Part shown: piece by piece, positions 1 through 8,150 of the stretch
Layout of the letters: every line of letters begins with the position of its first letter
Position numbering within the stretch: position 1 is the first letter of the stretch
Assembly (NCBI RefSeq): GCF_003298505.1
Contig: NZ_QNGB01000012.1
Coordinates: forward strand, 1-64,000
Source of the DNA: Roseovarius sp. TE539
GTDB lineage: Bacteria > Pseudomonadota > Alphaproteobacteria > Rhodobacterales > Rhodobacteraceae
Reading direction: 5' to 3'
Length of the DNA stretch: 64,000 bases
The notes under the pieces: model-generated
The model's input: only the letters and a program-made list of their open reading frames with translations
Database searches by the model: none
Told to the model about the DNA's origin: nothing
Translations under genes and position numbers: made by a program

Positions 1-108
1 TTCAATAAGATCAAACGCTTCCGCAGGATCGCATTGCGTTGCGAGAAATCCGTCAGCTCATTCAAAGCCTTCGTTGATCTCGCATGCGCAATGGCTTGGA
101 TCAGCTAA
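1..108 (+). mobile_element. IS5-family transposase, C-terminal end (cut by window edge)
   Basis: Reading frame 1 from the first base gives 35 residues ending in TAA at 106-108. It contains FNKIKRFRRIALRCEK followed by an alanine-rich tail ending MAWIS. This matches the C-terminal end of IS5-family DDE transposases as I know them (F-N-x-L/I-K-x-F-R-R-I-A-x-R-x-E/D-K). The rest of the element lies outside the window, so whether it is intact is unknown. It converges on sdhE with only 13 bases between the two stop codons. No terminal inverted repeat could be confirmed from one end. Confidence 0.75.
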
Positions 109-121
109 ATGCAGACGCCGC

Positions 122-385
122 CTAGAGGGCCGCTTGGGTGGTGCGGGCGATGTCGGCCACAAGCGCACCAAGCCGGTCGGGGGCCCGGGTCTGGCCTGTG
201 ACCCACTGGTACAGATCCTGGTCGTTTTCCGAAAGCAGATCATCATAGAGATCCAGCTCGGCCTCGTTCAGACGGTCAAGACGATCATCCGCGTAGCGGG
301 ACAGGATGATATCCATCTCCTTGATCCCGCGCCGCATCGACCGCATGCGCAGGCGCTTGAGACGCGTCTCGCGCGGTTCAGTCAT
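122..385 (-). CDS. sdhE: Succinate dehydrogenase assembly factor SdhE (Sdh5/DUF339 family)
   Basis: An 87-residue protein of the size usual for SdhE. Residues 18-25 read RRGIKEMD, containing the family's RGxxE signature. SdhE assists covalent flavinylation of the succinate dehydrogenase flavoprotein SdhA in the cytoplasm and also affects fumarate reductase. The rest is the expected small helical acidic protein, with several Asp/Glu-rich stretches (for example EAELDLYDDLLSENDQDLYQW). Its start overlaps the end of the upstream XRE regulator by 8 bases, so the two are probably co-transcribed. The 3' end lies directly against an IS5-family remnant. Confidence 0.9.
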   Translation of the reverse strand: MTEPRETRLKRLRMRSMRRGIKEMDIILSRYADDRLDRLNEAELDLYDDLLSENDQDLYQWVTGQTRAPDRLGALVADIARTTQAAL

Positions 386-785
386 TCATGGCGTCCTGCA
401 GAAGGCGGTTGCGCAGGCTTTTCTCGAGACGCCCGAGACGATCAGCGGATTGCGAAAGCTGTGTCTTGAGGTCCCTGATCTCGGTCAGCATTTCCGCAAC
501 GTCCGGGGAAAGCTCAACCGCGTCTGTCGGCGGTTCGGGTTGCTCGCCCTGGCCGCTGAGCAGCCAAAGCAACGAAACATTGAGCAACCCCGACATCATC
601 GACAGCTTGTTGGCGCGCGGTTCGGAAATATCGTTTTCCCAGCCCTTGAGCGTCTTGAGCTTGACACCCAGCCGTCGTGCCAGCTGCGCCTGGGTCATGC
701 CCGCGCTCTCGCGCGCGCCGGCCACGCGATCACCGAAAGTGGTCGCCTCGGGATCGAACCAGCCGTCCTTGGTTTCGCTATTCAT
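378..785 (-). CDS. XRE-family HTH regulator with C-terminal coiled coil
   Basis: A 135-residue protein. Residues about 18-75 form a Cro/C1-type helix-turn-helix (ESAGMTQAQLARRLGVKLKTLKGWEN, then a PRANKLSMMSGLLNVSLLWLL segment). Residues about 95-130 are a heptad-like coiled coil (MLTEIRDLKTQL and similar), suggesting a dimer or a protein-protein contact. The ATG at 785 is chosen over the longer frame from 830 because GGGAAGAG lies just upstream of it. It is transcribed ahead of sdhE with an 8-base overlap and is divergent from the aminotransferase gene, 85 bases away. The target is unknown. The family call is firm, the role is not. Confidence 0.85.
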   Translation of the reverse strand: MNSETKDGWFDPEATTFGDRVAGARESAGMTQAQLARRLGVKLKTLKGWENDISEPRANKLSMMSGLLNVSLLWLLSGQGEQPEPPTDAVELSPDVAEMLTEIRDLKTQLSQSADRLGRLEKSLRNRLLQDAMND

Positions 786-813
786 CTCTTCCCTTTCCCG
801 TGATCTTTCTTGA

Positions 814-2073
<1,260 letters not shown>

Positions 2074-2082
2074 GGAACGGGC

Positions 2083-2493
2083 ATGGCCGGGGATCTGCCG
2101 GAATACTATTTCAGGGTGCGCGAGAACGGCGCCTTCGTGTTCCGGGTTGATACCGAAAACCGGCAACGGCGCATCGACATGGATCAGATCGCCGTGGTCA
2201 ACATACGTAACGGCCAGATCAAGCCGCATGGCGACCGCGAGTTGTCACAGCGGGACATGGAGGTGATCCACGACTGGATGGCAGAACGCGAGGACATCCT
2301 CGCTTTTCGCGACATCGACGATATTCACAGGGCGGTCGATTACCTCAACACCACCGCGCACTGGGCGCAGTCGAAGGCGACCGACGAACAACTCGAGATG
2401 GTCACCGACGCACTTCTTCTTGCGATGCATGATCTGCGCACCGTGCTGGTACGCAAGAAGGCCGACCGGCTGCTCAGGGAGAAAGAGGGCTGA
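2083..2493 (+). CDS. Small conserved protein of unknown function
   Basis: A 136-residue soluble acidic protein that I do not recognise. It begins 9 bases after the aminotransferase stop, with GGAACGGG as ribosome site, so the two probably form an operon. The N-terminal part looks beta-rich (EYYFRVRENGAFVFRVD, then DMDQIAVVNIRNGQIKPHGDR). The C-terminal half is helical and charged and ends in a Lys/Arg/Glu-rich tail. There is no signal peptide or membrane segment and no catalytic motif that I can name. The coding look and tight spacing support a real gene. No function is proposed. Confidence 0.7.
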   Translation: MAGDLPEYYFRVRENGAFVFRVDTENRQRRIDMDQIAVVNIRNGQIKPHGDRELSQRDMEVIHDWMAEREDILAFRDIDDIHRAVDYLNTTAHWAQSKATDEQLEMVTDALLLAMHDLRTVLVRKKADRLLREKEG

Positions 2494-2872
2494 CCGGCCC
2501 TCTCCCGGGTGTGGCAAGGAAAACGGTTGCCCCCCAAACACGTGTGAGCGTTCCCCGCAGGCGTGGCTGCGCCACCCACGTCTGTTTTGCGTTCGGGCCA
2601 CGCAGGCCCCGCGGGCTCTGACCGTCGCCGTTGTCTCCGGCGTCAATGGCGCGACAATGACAACCTCCGCCGGAGTATTTGGGGAAAGATGAAGACCCCC
2701 GGTCCGTCTTCGTCTTTCCTGCAATACTCCCGCCGGAGGCGTCCCGAGGCGGCGGCCGAAGGCCGGCAACGAGACAGGACTGCGCGCCTGAAAGGCGCAC
2801 ATTTCGGGACGGGTTCGCGTGTGACCATGGCAGCCTTTGGGGCATGATCGACCATGTAAAGGGTGGGCAGGC
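2494..2872. other. Gene-free convergent spacer with several inverted repeats
   Basis: This 379-base stretch lies between the 3' ends of the small conserved gene and the MATE gene. I see no credible coding region. It holds an inverted pair of a short repeat (2664-2739), a hairpin with 6-base arms (2784-2789 with 2793-2798, loop GAA), and distant arms GTCCCGA (2741-2747) and TCGGGAC (2804-2810). The arrangement fits transcription termination in both directions, although no long T-run follows the stems. Confidence 0.6.
2664..2739. repeat. Inverted pair of an intergenic repeat (GAGTATTT..GGAAAGATGAAG)
   Basis: Bases 2664-2696 (CCTCCGCCGGAGTATTT, then GGGGAAAGATGAAGAC) are matched in reverse complement by 2706-2739 with a few mismatches and one gap, leaving a loop of about 9 bases. 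Related single copies occur at 11385-11411 and 25133-25157. Placement between convergent genes suggests a bidirectional terminator or a dispersed palindromic element. Confidence 0.7.
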
Positions 2873-4237
2873 TCAGTTCATCCGTGCCGCACCGGCGCGT
2901 GACGACCATGCCCAGAACCGCGCCATCATCAGGATCGCGGCAAAGGCCAGTCCGATCGCCAGTCCCAGCCAGACGCCCACGCCGCCCCAGCCGAGAGTGA
3001 ACCCGAAAACGTAACTCACCGGCACGCCGACGGCCCAGTAACTGAGCGCGGCGATGATCATCGGGATGCGGGTGTCCTGAACCCCTCTGAGAAGCCCGAG
3101 CGCCATCACCTGCCCGGCATCGACAAGCTGGAAAAGGGCCGCCGCTGCCAGAAGGCCGACGCCGATCGCGATGACGCCCTCGCGGTCTGGTTCGAGGGGG
3201 TTCATGAACAACCCGATCAGAACCTCCGGCACGATCAGGAGCACGACCATTGTGAGTGCCGCGACGACAAGCGAGATCCCCACGACGACCGCAGCCCCGG
3301 CCCGCAGCCCCGGCCCGTCGCCGCGTCCGAAGGCCTGACCCGCCCGCACTGTGGCAGTGTTGCTCAGCCCGAGGTGGACCATGAACACGACGGCGGTGAT
3401 CTGCATGGCGATGCCGTGCGCGGCAAGCGGCAGCTTTCCCAGCCATCCCATCATTACCGAGGAGGCGGCGAAGAGTCCGACTTCGGCCAGGTTGGTGATC
3501 CCGATGGGCCAGCCGAGTCGGAACACGGCGGCGAAAGCATCCCGGTCGGGGCGCCAGAGCCGCCGAAAGAGCGTGTGTTGCGGCAGGACCCGTGCCGCGT
3601 AGATCACCAGAGCGACCATCGAGGCGGTGGTCACGATGAGCGATGCGACGCCGGCCCCGCGCACTCCCATCTCCGGAAATCCGAGGTTGCCGAAGATCAG
3701 CAGATAGTTGATCGCGATGTTGAGGCCCACGGCCCCCACCGTCACCCAGAGCACCACCTGCGTGCGTTCGAGTGCCGAAAGGTAGGACTTGAGAACCATG
3801 ACCATCAGGGCAGGCAGGATCGACCAGCCGTGCAGGCCCAGGTAATCCCCGGCAAGGGCCGAGATTTCGGGGTCCTGACCCAGAGCCACGAGCACGGGCT
3901 CTGCCAGGAGGAGGATCGGCAGCACCGCTGCCGCGAACAGCAGCGAGGCCCAGATGCCCATGCGCGTGTAGCGCCGGACCTGCGCCTCCTCGCCGGCCGA
4001 GTCCGCCATGGCCACCATGGGCATCACGGCCCAGGCAAAACCCGACCCCATGATGAAGAAGACGAAAAAGAGCGTGCCCCCAAGAACTTCGGCGGCCAGC
4101 GCCGAAACCGAATACCAGCCCAGCATCACCGCGTCGCTGAGATTGATGGCGAACTGTGCCAGGTGGCTGCCAATCAGTGGCAGCCCGAGGCCCAGGACCG
4201 CGCGCGCGTGGTCACGATATGAAAACTGCGGCTGCAT
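2873..4237 (-). CDS. MATE-family multidrug/toxin exporter (NorM-like)
   Basis: A 454-residue integral membrane protein of normal MATE length with about 12 hydrophobic segments in two similar halves. It starts with an amphipathic stretch (RDHARAVLGLGLPLIGSHLAQFAINLSDAVMLGWYS) typical of the first MATE repeat. The second half has the matching LGWPIGITNLAEVGLFAASSVMMGWLG. MATE proteins export cationic drugs or metabolites across the inner membrane by Na+ or H+ antiport. It lies about 100 bases downstream of the sulfotransferase operon on the same strand, so co-transcription is possible but not shown. Substrate unknown. Confidence 0.9.
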   Translation of the reverse strand: MQPQFSYRDHARAVLGLGLPLIGSHLAQFAINLSDAVMLGWYSVSALAAEVLGGTLFFVFFIMGSGFAWAVMPMVAMADSAGEEAQVRRYTRMGIWASLLFAAAVLPILLLAEPVLVALGQDPEISALAGDYLGLHGWSILPALMVMVLKSYLSALERTQVVLWVTVGAVGLNIAINYLLIFGNLGFPEMGVRGAGVASLIVTTASMVALVIYAARVLPQHTLFRRLWRPDRDAFAAVFRLGWPIGITNLAEVGLFAASSVMMGWLGKLPLAAHGIAMQITAVVFMVHLGLSNTATVRAGQAFGRGDGPGLRAGAAVVVGISLVVAALTMVVLLIVPEVLIGLFMNPLEPDREGVIAIGVGLLAAAALFQLVDAGQVMALGLLRGVQDTRIPMIIAALSYWAVGVPVSYVFGFTLGWGGVGVWLGLAIGLAFAAILMMARFWAWSSRAGAARMN

Positions 4238-4338
4238 GACGCTGCCTTAGGACCGGCGTGCCGGGCGTGCAAGGGCGCCTGTGCAGGGTGGCCGCGGCAT
4301 GCCATGCAGGACCCGGGCTGTTTTTCAACGCGCTTCTG

Positions 4339-5415
4339 TCAGGCCGCGGCGGACATGCCCTCCTCGGCGCGTGCGCGCAACGACGCGTGAAGCGCCCGTG
4401 CCTCGTCCAGTCCATCGGGCGGGCAATCCGGGTCGGCCCCTTCGGCGGGAGGCCGGATGAGGGCGCGGCACTTGTTGAGGAAACCGGGATGGCGCCGCAG
4501 CCCCAGGCTGTCGCAAAGCGGGCCGATATCGCCTGTGCGGCCCAACCTTTCATGATCGACGAGGTCGATCCCGGTCTCCCGGGACAGGTACGCATAGGCA
4601 CAGCGCCAGTAGCCAATCCAGTAAGCCAGGTCATCCGGATCGTGGCGGTTCACGATCTCGGGCATCCCCTCGAACAGGATCGGACGATGCAGCGGGCCGA
4701 ATTCGAAATGCCCGATATCCGCCATGTAGCGCCGCGCGAAGGCATCGTCGGCGAGCAGCTTGCTGAAGTGCATGTGCTGGCGGTGCATGGAACGTGCATG
4801 CGCGAGCGGATCGCGCAGCGGCACGATGATCCGCGCCTCGGGGAAGGCGGCGCGCAAGGCCGGAATCCGTGCGATGTTGGCATTGTTCTTGGACAGGTAG
4901 CGCGCCTGTACCGCCTTGTTGCCCTTGCGAAGATGCAGAACCCGCCGCATGTGATCCGACAGGCCCCCGGCAAACCCGACCGGCAGGGTCGACCAGGGAA
5001 CGATGCCATCGTCACGGTAGTGATCCGCGAACGCCGCCAGCCACAAGACCTCTTCGAAGGCTTCGGGGCTGTCGACATTGACCATCATGCCGTCTCCATG
5101 GGCCCGCTCTCTCAGGGTCCTGTCGGTCTGGAAGCCGCTGGACAGGTGGTGCCACAGGACCGGCGCACGCACGAAGGGCATGTCCCTGTAGGTGTGACTG
5201 GCCAGGGACGGGTGCAGGCTCAACAGTTCCAGCAGCAGGGTGGTTCCCGCGCGCGGCAGGGCGGTTATGAAGACCGGGCGTGACGGGTCGATTGCCGCCC
5301 AGCCACGCCCGAAGGCCATTGCTTCCATCTCGGCAAGCACGGTTTGCAGGGCCGGTGCGGCGAAGGCGAGCCTGTGAAGTGTACGATCCAGCATGGAATA
5401 GCTGCTGACTGTCAT
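4339..5415 (-). CDS. PAPS-dependent-type sulfotransferase family protein
   Basis: A 358-residue cytoplasmic protein. Residues about 48-60 read FITALPRAGTTLL, matching the 5'-phosphosulfate-binding loop of Sulfotransfer_3-type enzymes. A later RIIVPLRDPLAHARSMHRQH segment fits the 3'-phosphate-binding region. The acceptor is unknown. The ATG at 5415 is chosen over a longer frame because it overlaps the preceding stop as ATGA and the upstream extension is Gly/Arg-rich and has the look of a shadow frame. It is the last gene of an operon headed by an arylsulfotransferase-like membrane protein, so two unrelated sulfotransfer chemistries are encoded together. Confidence 0.85.
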   Translation of the reverse strand: MTVSSYSMLDRTLHRLAFAAPALQTVLAEMEAMAFGRGWAAIDPSRPVFITALPRAGTTLLLELLSLHPSLASHTYRDMPFVRAPVLWHHLSSGFQTDRTLRERAHGDGMMVNVDSPEAFEEVLWLAAFADHYRDDGIVPWSTLPVGFAGGLSDHMRRVLHLRKGNKAVQARYLSKNNANIARIPALRAAFPEARIIVPLRDPLAHARSMHRQHMHFSKLLADDAFARRYMADIGHFEFGPLHRPILFEGMPEIVNRHDPDDLAYWIGYWRCAYAYLSRETGIDLVDHERLGRTGDIGPLCDSLGLRRHPGFLNKCRALIRPPAEGADPDCPPDGLDEARALHASLRARAEEGMSAAA

Positions 5416-5810
5416 CCGGCCTGTCCTCCGCTCCAATTCAGGCGCCGCCACGCAACCATCGCCGCAACCGGCAGGGCGAGGGTGACGGCGATCACCTCCG
5501 GACGCACCGAGAATGCCGCCACGGCGGATGCATCGGAGAGCCCGGCCAGATCGCCCGCCAGGACCGGCAGGGCGGTTGCCGCGGCGACGAAAACGGCGCG
5601 CGAAATCAACCGCACAAACCCCCGGAGCGACAGCAGGGCGGCCCGTTGCAGGGCGGCCTCCTTCTGGGCCTCGTCCATTTCCGCGCAACGTGTTATGCCG
5701 ATGGCCCGGCGCAAACCGGAGATTTCAGCGCGGGCGACAGAGATGACGCCGCTTGTCCGAAGCGCGGCGAGGAACGCGGCACAGGCCGCTGCGAATATTG
5801 CCAGCGTCAT
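5412..5810 (-). CDS. Small membrane protein of unknown function
   Basis: A 132-residue protein with three hydrophobic stretches: an N-terminal anchor (LAIFAAACAAFLAAL), a middle segment around AVFVAAATALPVLAG, and a C-terminal one (VIAVTLALPVAAMVAW). The loop between the first two is charged and probably cytoplasmic. It overlaps both neighbours by 4 bases (ATGA junctions), which strongly indicates translational coupling with the 79-residue protein upstream and the sulfotransferase downstream. I do not recognise the family. Membrane location and co-expression suggest a partner role in the sulfotransferase operon. Confidence 0.75.
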   Translation of the reverse strand: MTLAIFAAACAAFLAALRTSGVISVARAEISGLRRAIGITRCAEMDEAQKEAALQRAALLSLRGFVRLISRAVFVAAATALPVLAGDLAGLSDASAVAAFSVRPEVIAVTLALPVAAMVAWRRLNWSGGQAG

Positions 5811-6046
5811 TCCTTGCCGGGCGCGCCCGGCGCCGCCCCCGCCTCGGTCTGTCGTCCGCGTGCGGCCCTGACGAGCCGCTTGACGGGATACCAGACGAAA
5901 CCGGCCAGAAGCAGCGCGATCACGCCGATGAAGGCCAGAACCGACCCGATGGCCGTCAGCCCGGCCCCCGGACCGACATAGGCCAGGGCCGCTTCCGGGG
6001 CGATCACCGCCGCGGCCAGCGCGGTTGCGAGAATTCGTTCATTCAT
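5807..6046 (-). CDS. Small exported or membrane protein with YVGPGAG motif
   Basis: A 79-residue protein. Residues 1-22 look like a signal peptide ending ALA, followed directly by YVGPGAG and a single hydrophobic helix (GSVLAFIGVIALLLAGFVWYP). A short basic cytoplasmic tail follows (VKRLVRAARGRQ). GAGGGA precedes the ATG. It starts 16 bases after the arylsulfotransferase-like gene and overlaps the next gene by 4 bases. Similar Y-x-GPGAG mini-proteins are, to my knowledge, found beside sulfotransferase and phosphatase-like genes, but their function is not established. Confidence 0.75.
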   Translation of the reverse strand: MNERILATALAAAVIAPEAALAYVGPGAGLTAIGSVLAFIGVIALLLAGFVWYPVKRLVRAARGRQTEAGAAPGAPGKE

Positions 6047-6062
6047 TGCTCATTCCCTCGTT

Positions 6063-7409
6063 CTACGGGTCGCAGGACCACGTCTTTACGTCGAAATAGC
6101 CTTCGGGAACCCTTGCGGCCTCTTCGATGAGCGCGGCATCCTCCGCGTCATAGGCCAGCACGTATTCCCAGACCACTTCACCGTCCGGCGTTGCCTCGAA
6201 CACCCGGCCGGCAACGGATTCTGTGATCAGAATGTTGCCGTTGATAAGGCGTTGATGTGTTCCCATTATACCAGAGGCGAATTTGTCTTCTTTTCCTCTG
6301 GGATGCAGAATCCGGCTTTCGCCGGTTGCCGGATCAAACCGAAGGATCCGGCTTTCGTCCACGAACCGGCCGCTGCCCCTGGCGCGGTTGTTGTAAACTT
6401 CGATCCGGCCGTCGGGCATTACATCCGGGTCGTGCTGGCGCACCCAGGGACCGCGCTGGTGCCAGTTCACCGCGCCGGTTTCCGAGTCGAGAATGACGAG
6501 CATGTGCATGTTGCGCACCGAAACCAGAAGATCCCCCGCCGCGACGCCGTCGATTCGCTGTGCGAGGGCGGGGGTGACGACCTCGATGTCGTTGATATGC
6601 GTCGGATCCAGGATGTCGGCGGCGAACCCGTCGTAAAGCGCATCCTCCAGCCGCGCGTCCACGATCGCCCGCAGGACAGAGAATTCCTTTTCCACCCGGC
6701 CGGCAGATGACACCTTGAGGATCGTATTCTCGAAATTCTTCCATCCGCCGGCAAGTTCGGTGGCTATCCATTCGCGGTCGGTGCCGGCTGGCAGGAGCGC
6801 GGCATCGACTTCGGTGATCGGCCGGTGCGCGGGTATCCAGTAGCCGCCGTCCCGTGTGCGGGTGACGGAGTGATGGGTCATCCTGTCCACCGTCCACAGA
6901 ACCTTGCCGCATCGGTCGAGCCGGGCCGTACCGTGCTCACTGATGTTGACCACCAGGCTGCCGTCGCGCAGGGCCACGAACCCCTGCGTGTGGTAGTTGA
7001 ATCGCGATTTAGCGATGTTTTCGGCCGGCACGATATGCTCGGGGTCGGGCCAGATCTCGAAAAGATCCACCTTCCAGCGGTGTAGCTCGCGGCCGGCCAT
7101 ATCCACCACGCGGACTTGCGGGCCTCCGGGCAGCAGACCCTGCACCAGTGTCAGGCCCGGTTGCGCGCTGGCGCTGTCATGGACGGTCACGCCGTCGCCG
7201 GTGTGCCGGATCGGATAGAGCTTGGCCGGTTTGGTCTGGGTCACCTCGTTCACAAGCTGACGTGTCGAGTCGAGCCCCCGTGACAGGAACCGCGCCGGTT
7301 CAAGGTCGTTGGCCCCCAGAAGCGCACCGGCAACGAAGGCAAGTCCGATCAGGGATACCCAGTGCCAGTTCGCCGACCGATTTCCGCCGTCTTCCGGTTC
7401 TCTCGCCAT
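6063..7409 (-). CDS. Membrane-anchored arylsulfotransferase-like protein (Arylsulfotran_2 type)
   Basis: A 448-residue protein with a single N-terminal membrane anchor (about residues 17-35, WVSLIGLAFVAGALLGAND) and a large domain expected on the periplasmic side. The domain shows beta-propeller-like repeats with conserved His positions: MTHHSVTRTRDGGYW, HINDIEVV, HDPDVMPDGRIEVYNN, GTHQRLINGNILITES. These resemble the PAPS-independent arylsulfate sulfotransferase superfamily, which moves sulfate between phenolic esters. First gene of a four-gene operon with two small membrane proteins and a cytoplasmic sulfotransferase. Family assignment is fairly secure. Sulfotransfer activity itself is inferred, since some relatives may only bind ligands. 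Confidence 0.8.
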   Translation of the reverse strand: MAREPEDGGNRSANWHWVSLIGLAFVAGALLGANDLEPARFLSRGLDSTRQLVNEVTQTKPAKLYPIRHTGDGVTVHDSASAQPGLTLVQGLLPGGPQVRVVDMAGRELHRWKVDLFEIWPDPEHIVPAENIAKSRFNYHTQGFVALRDGSLVVNISEHGTARLDRCGKVLWTVDRMTHHSVTRTRDGGYWIPAHRPITEVDAALLPAGTDREWIATELAGGWKNFENTILKVSSAGRVEKEFSVLRAIVDARLEDALYDGFAADILDPTHINDIEVVTPALAQRIDGVAAGDLLVSVRNMHMLVILDSETGAVNWHQRGPWVRQHDPDVMPDGRIEVYNNRARGSGRFVDESRILRFDPATGESRILHPRGKEDKFASGIMGTHQRLINGNILITESVAGRVFEATPDGEVVWEYVLAYDAEDAALIEEAARVPEGYFDVKTWSCDP

Positions 7410-7580
7410 GTCACTGCCCGTGTCACATTGTTTTTTCGATGACGATCGCGTTTACCCGACATCATGCCCGGCCTCCTGACGCCGAGCAAAGATTTCCGGT
7501 CTTTCGCGGCATGATGATGCGAAGATCCTTGCAGGCATGACACGGTCGCCCGCAACGCATGACGGGGCGGCGTCTGCCGG

Positions 7581-8150
7581 TCAGGTCACGTTGGCAGCCG
7601 AGGTTTCAACGGCGTGAAGGAAGGACCGCGCCGAGGAACTGGACGACAGCAGCAGGAAGGCGTCCTTGCCGGTGCGGATCACGATCACGCCCAGATGCTC
7701 CATTACCGTTCGCGCCGCGTCACCGACTGCGAATGCGTCGTCATGCAGGTCCACCGGGCAGATCCGTTCCAGCGCCGCTCGGCAATCCGGGCCGGAAACC
7801 CCGAGCCCGCACCACACGTCTGTCTGATCGGTAAGATAGGCAGCATCACCCAGTTTCGCGGCAACCACCGCAAGGGCATCCGGCGCGGGATGCTCGAAGA
7901 GGACGAAAGCACTGTCGATGCCAAGCCGGAGGAGCCGGGTGCGCCCGGCCTCGCAGGTCAGGGATTTGCCGATTCCGGGCAGGTCGACGCCGAAGCCCGT
8001 CTCGATGGCCCTTTCCGCTGTGTCTTCTTCGCCAAGGGGGAGGGCCAGCGAAACGATGGCAAGATTGTCCGGCGCGGCCACGCGGATGCCGCCGAAGCTG
8101 CGGTCGTGCCCGGCAAGCGGAGGGGCGGGAGTAAGGGCTTGATCAGGCAC
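7581..8150 (-). CDS. soxG: Sarcosine oxidase gamma subunit
   Basis: A 189-residue protein. It resembles the C-terminal (GCV_T-like) folate-binding fold in the usual SoxG way, with RTLRLG-like strands (AGRTRLLRLGIDSAFVLFE) and a late MEHLGVIVIRTGKDAFLLL segment. SoxG is a structural subunit of the heterotetrameric enzyme. The start is assigned to GTG at 8150, which overlaps soxA by 8 bases and gives MPDQALTP; the longer frame upstream runs inside soxA. Last gene of the soxB-soxD-soxA-soxG order on the minus strand. Confidence 0.85.
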   Translation of the reverse strand: MPDQALTPAPPLAGHDRSFGGIRVAAPDNLAIVSLALPLGEEDTAERAIETGFGVDLPGIGKSLTCEAGRTRLLRLGIDSAFVLFEHPAPDALAVVAAKLGDAAYLTDQTDVWCGLGVSGPDCRAALERICPVDLHDDAFAVGDAARTVMEHLGVIVIRTGKDAFLLLSSSSSARSFLHAVETSAANVT

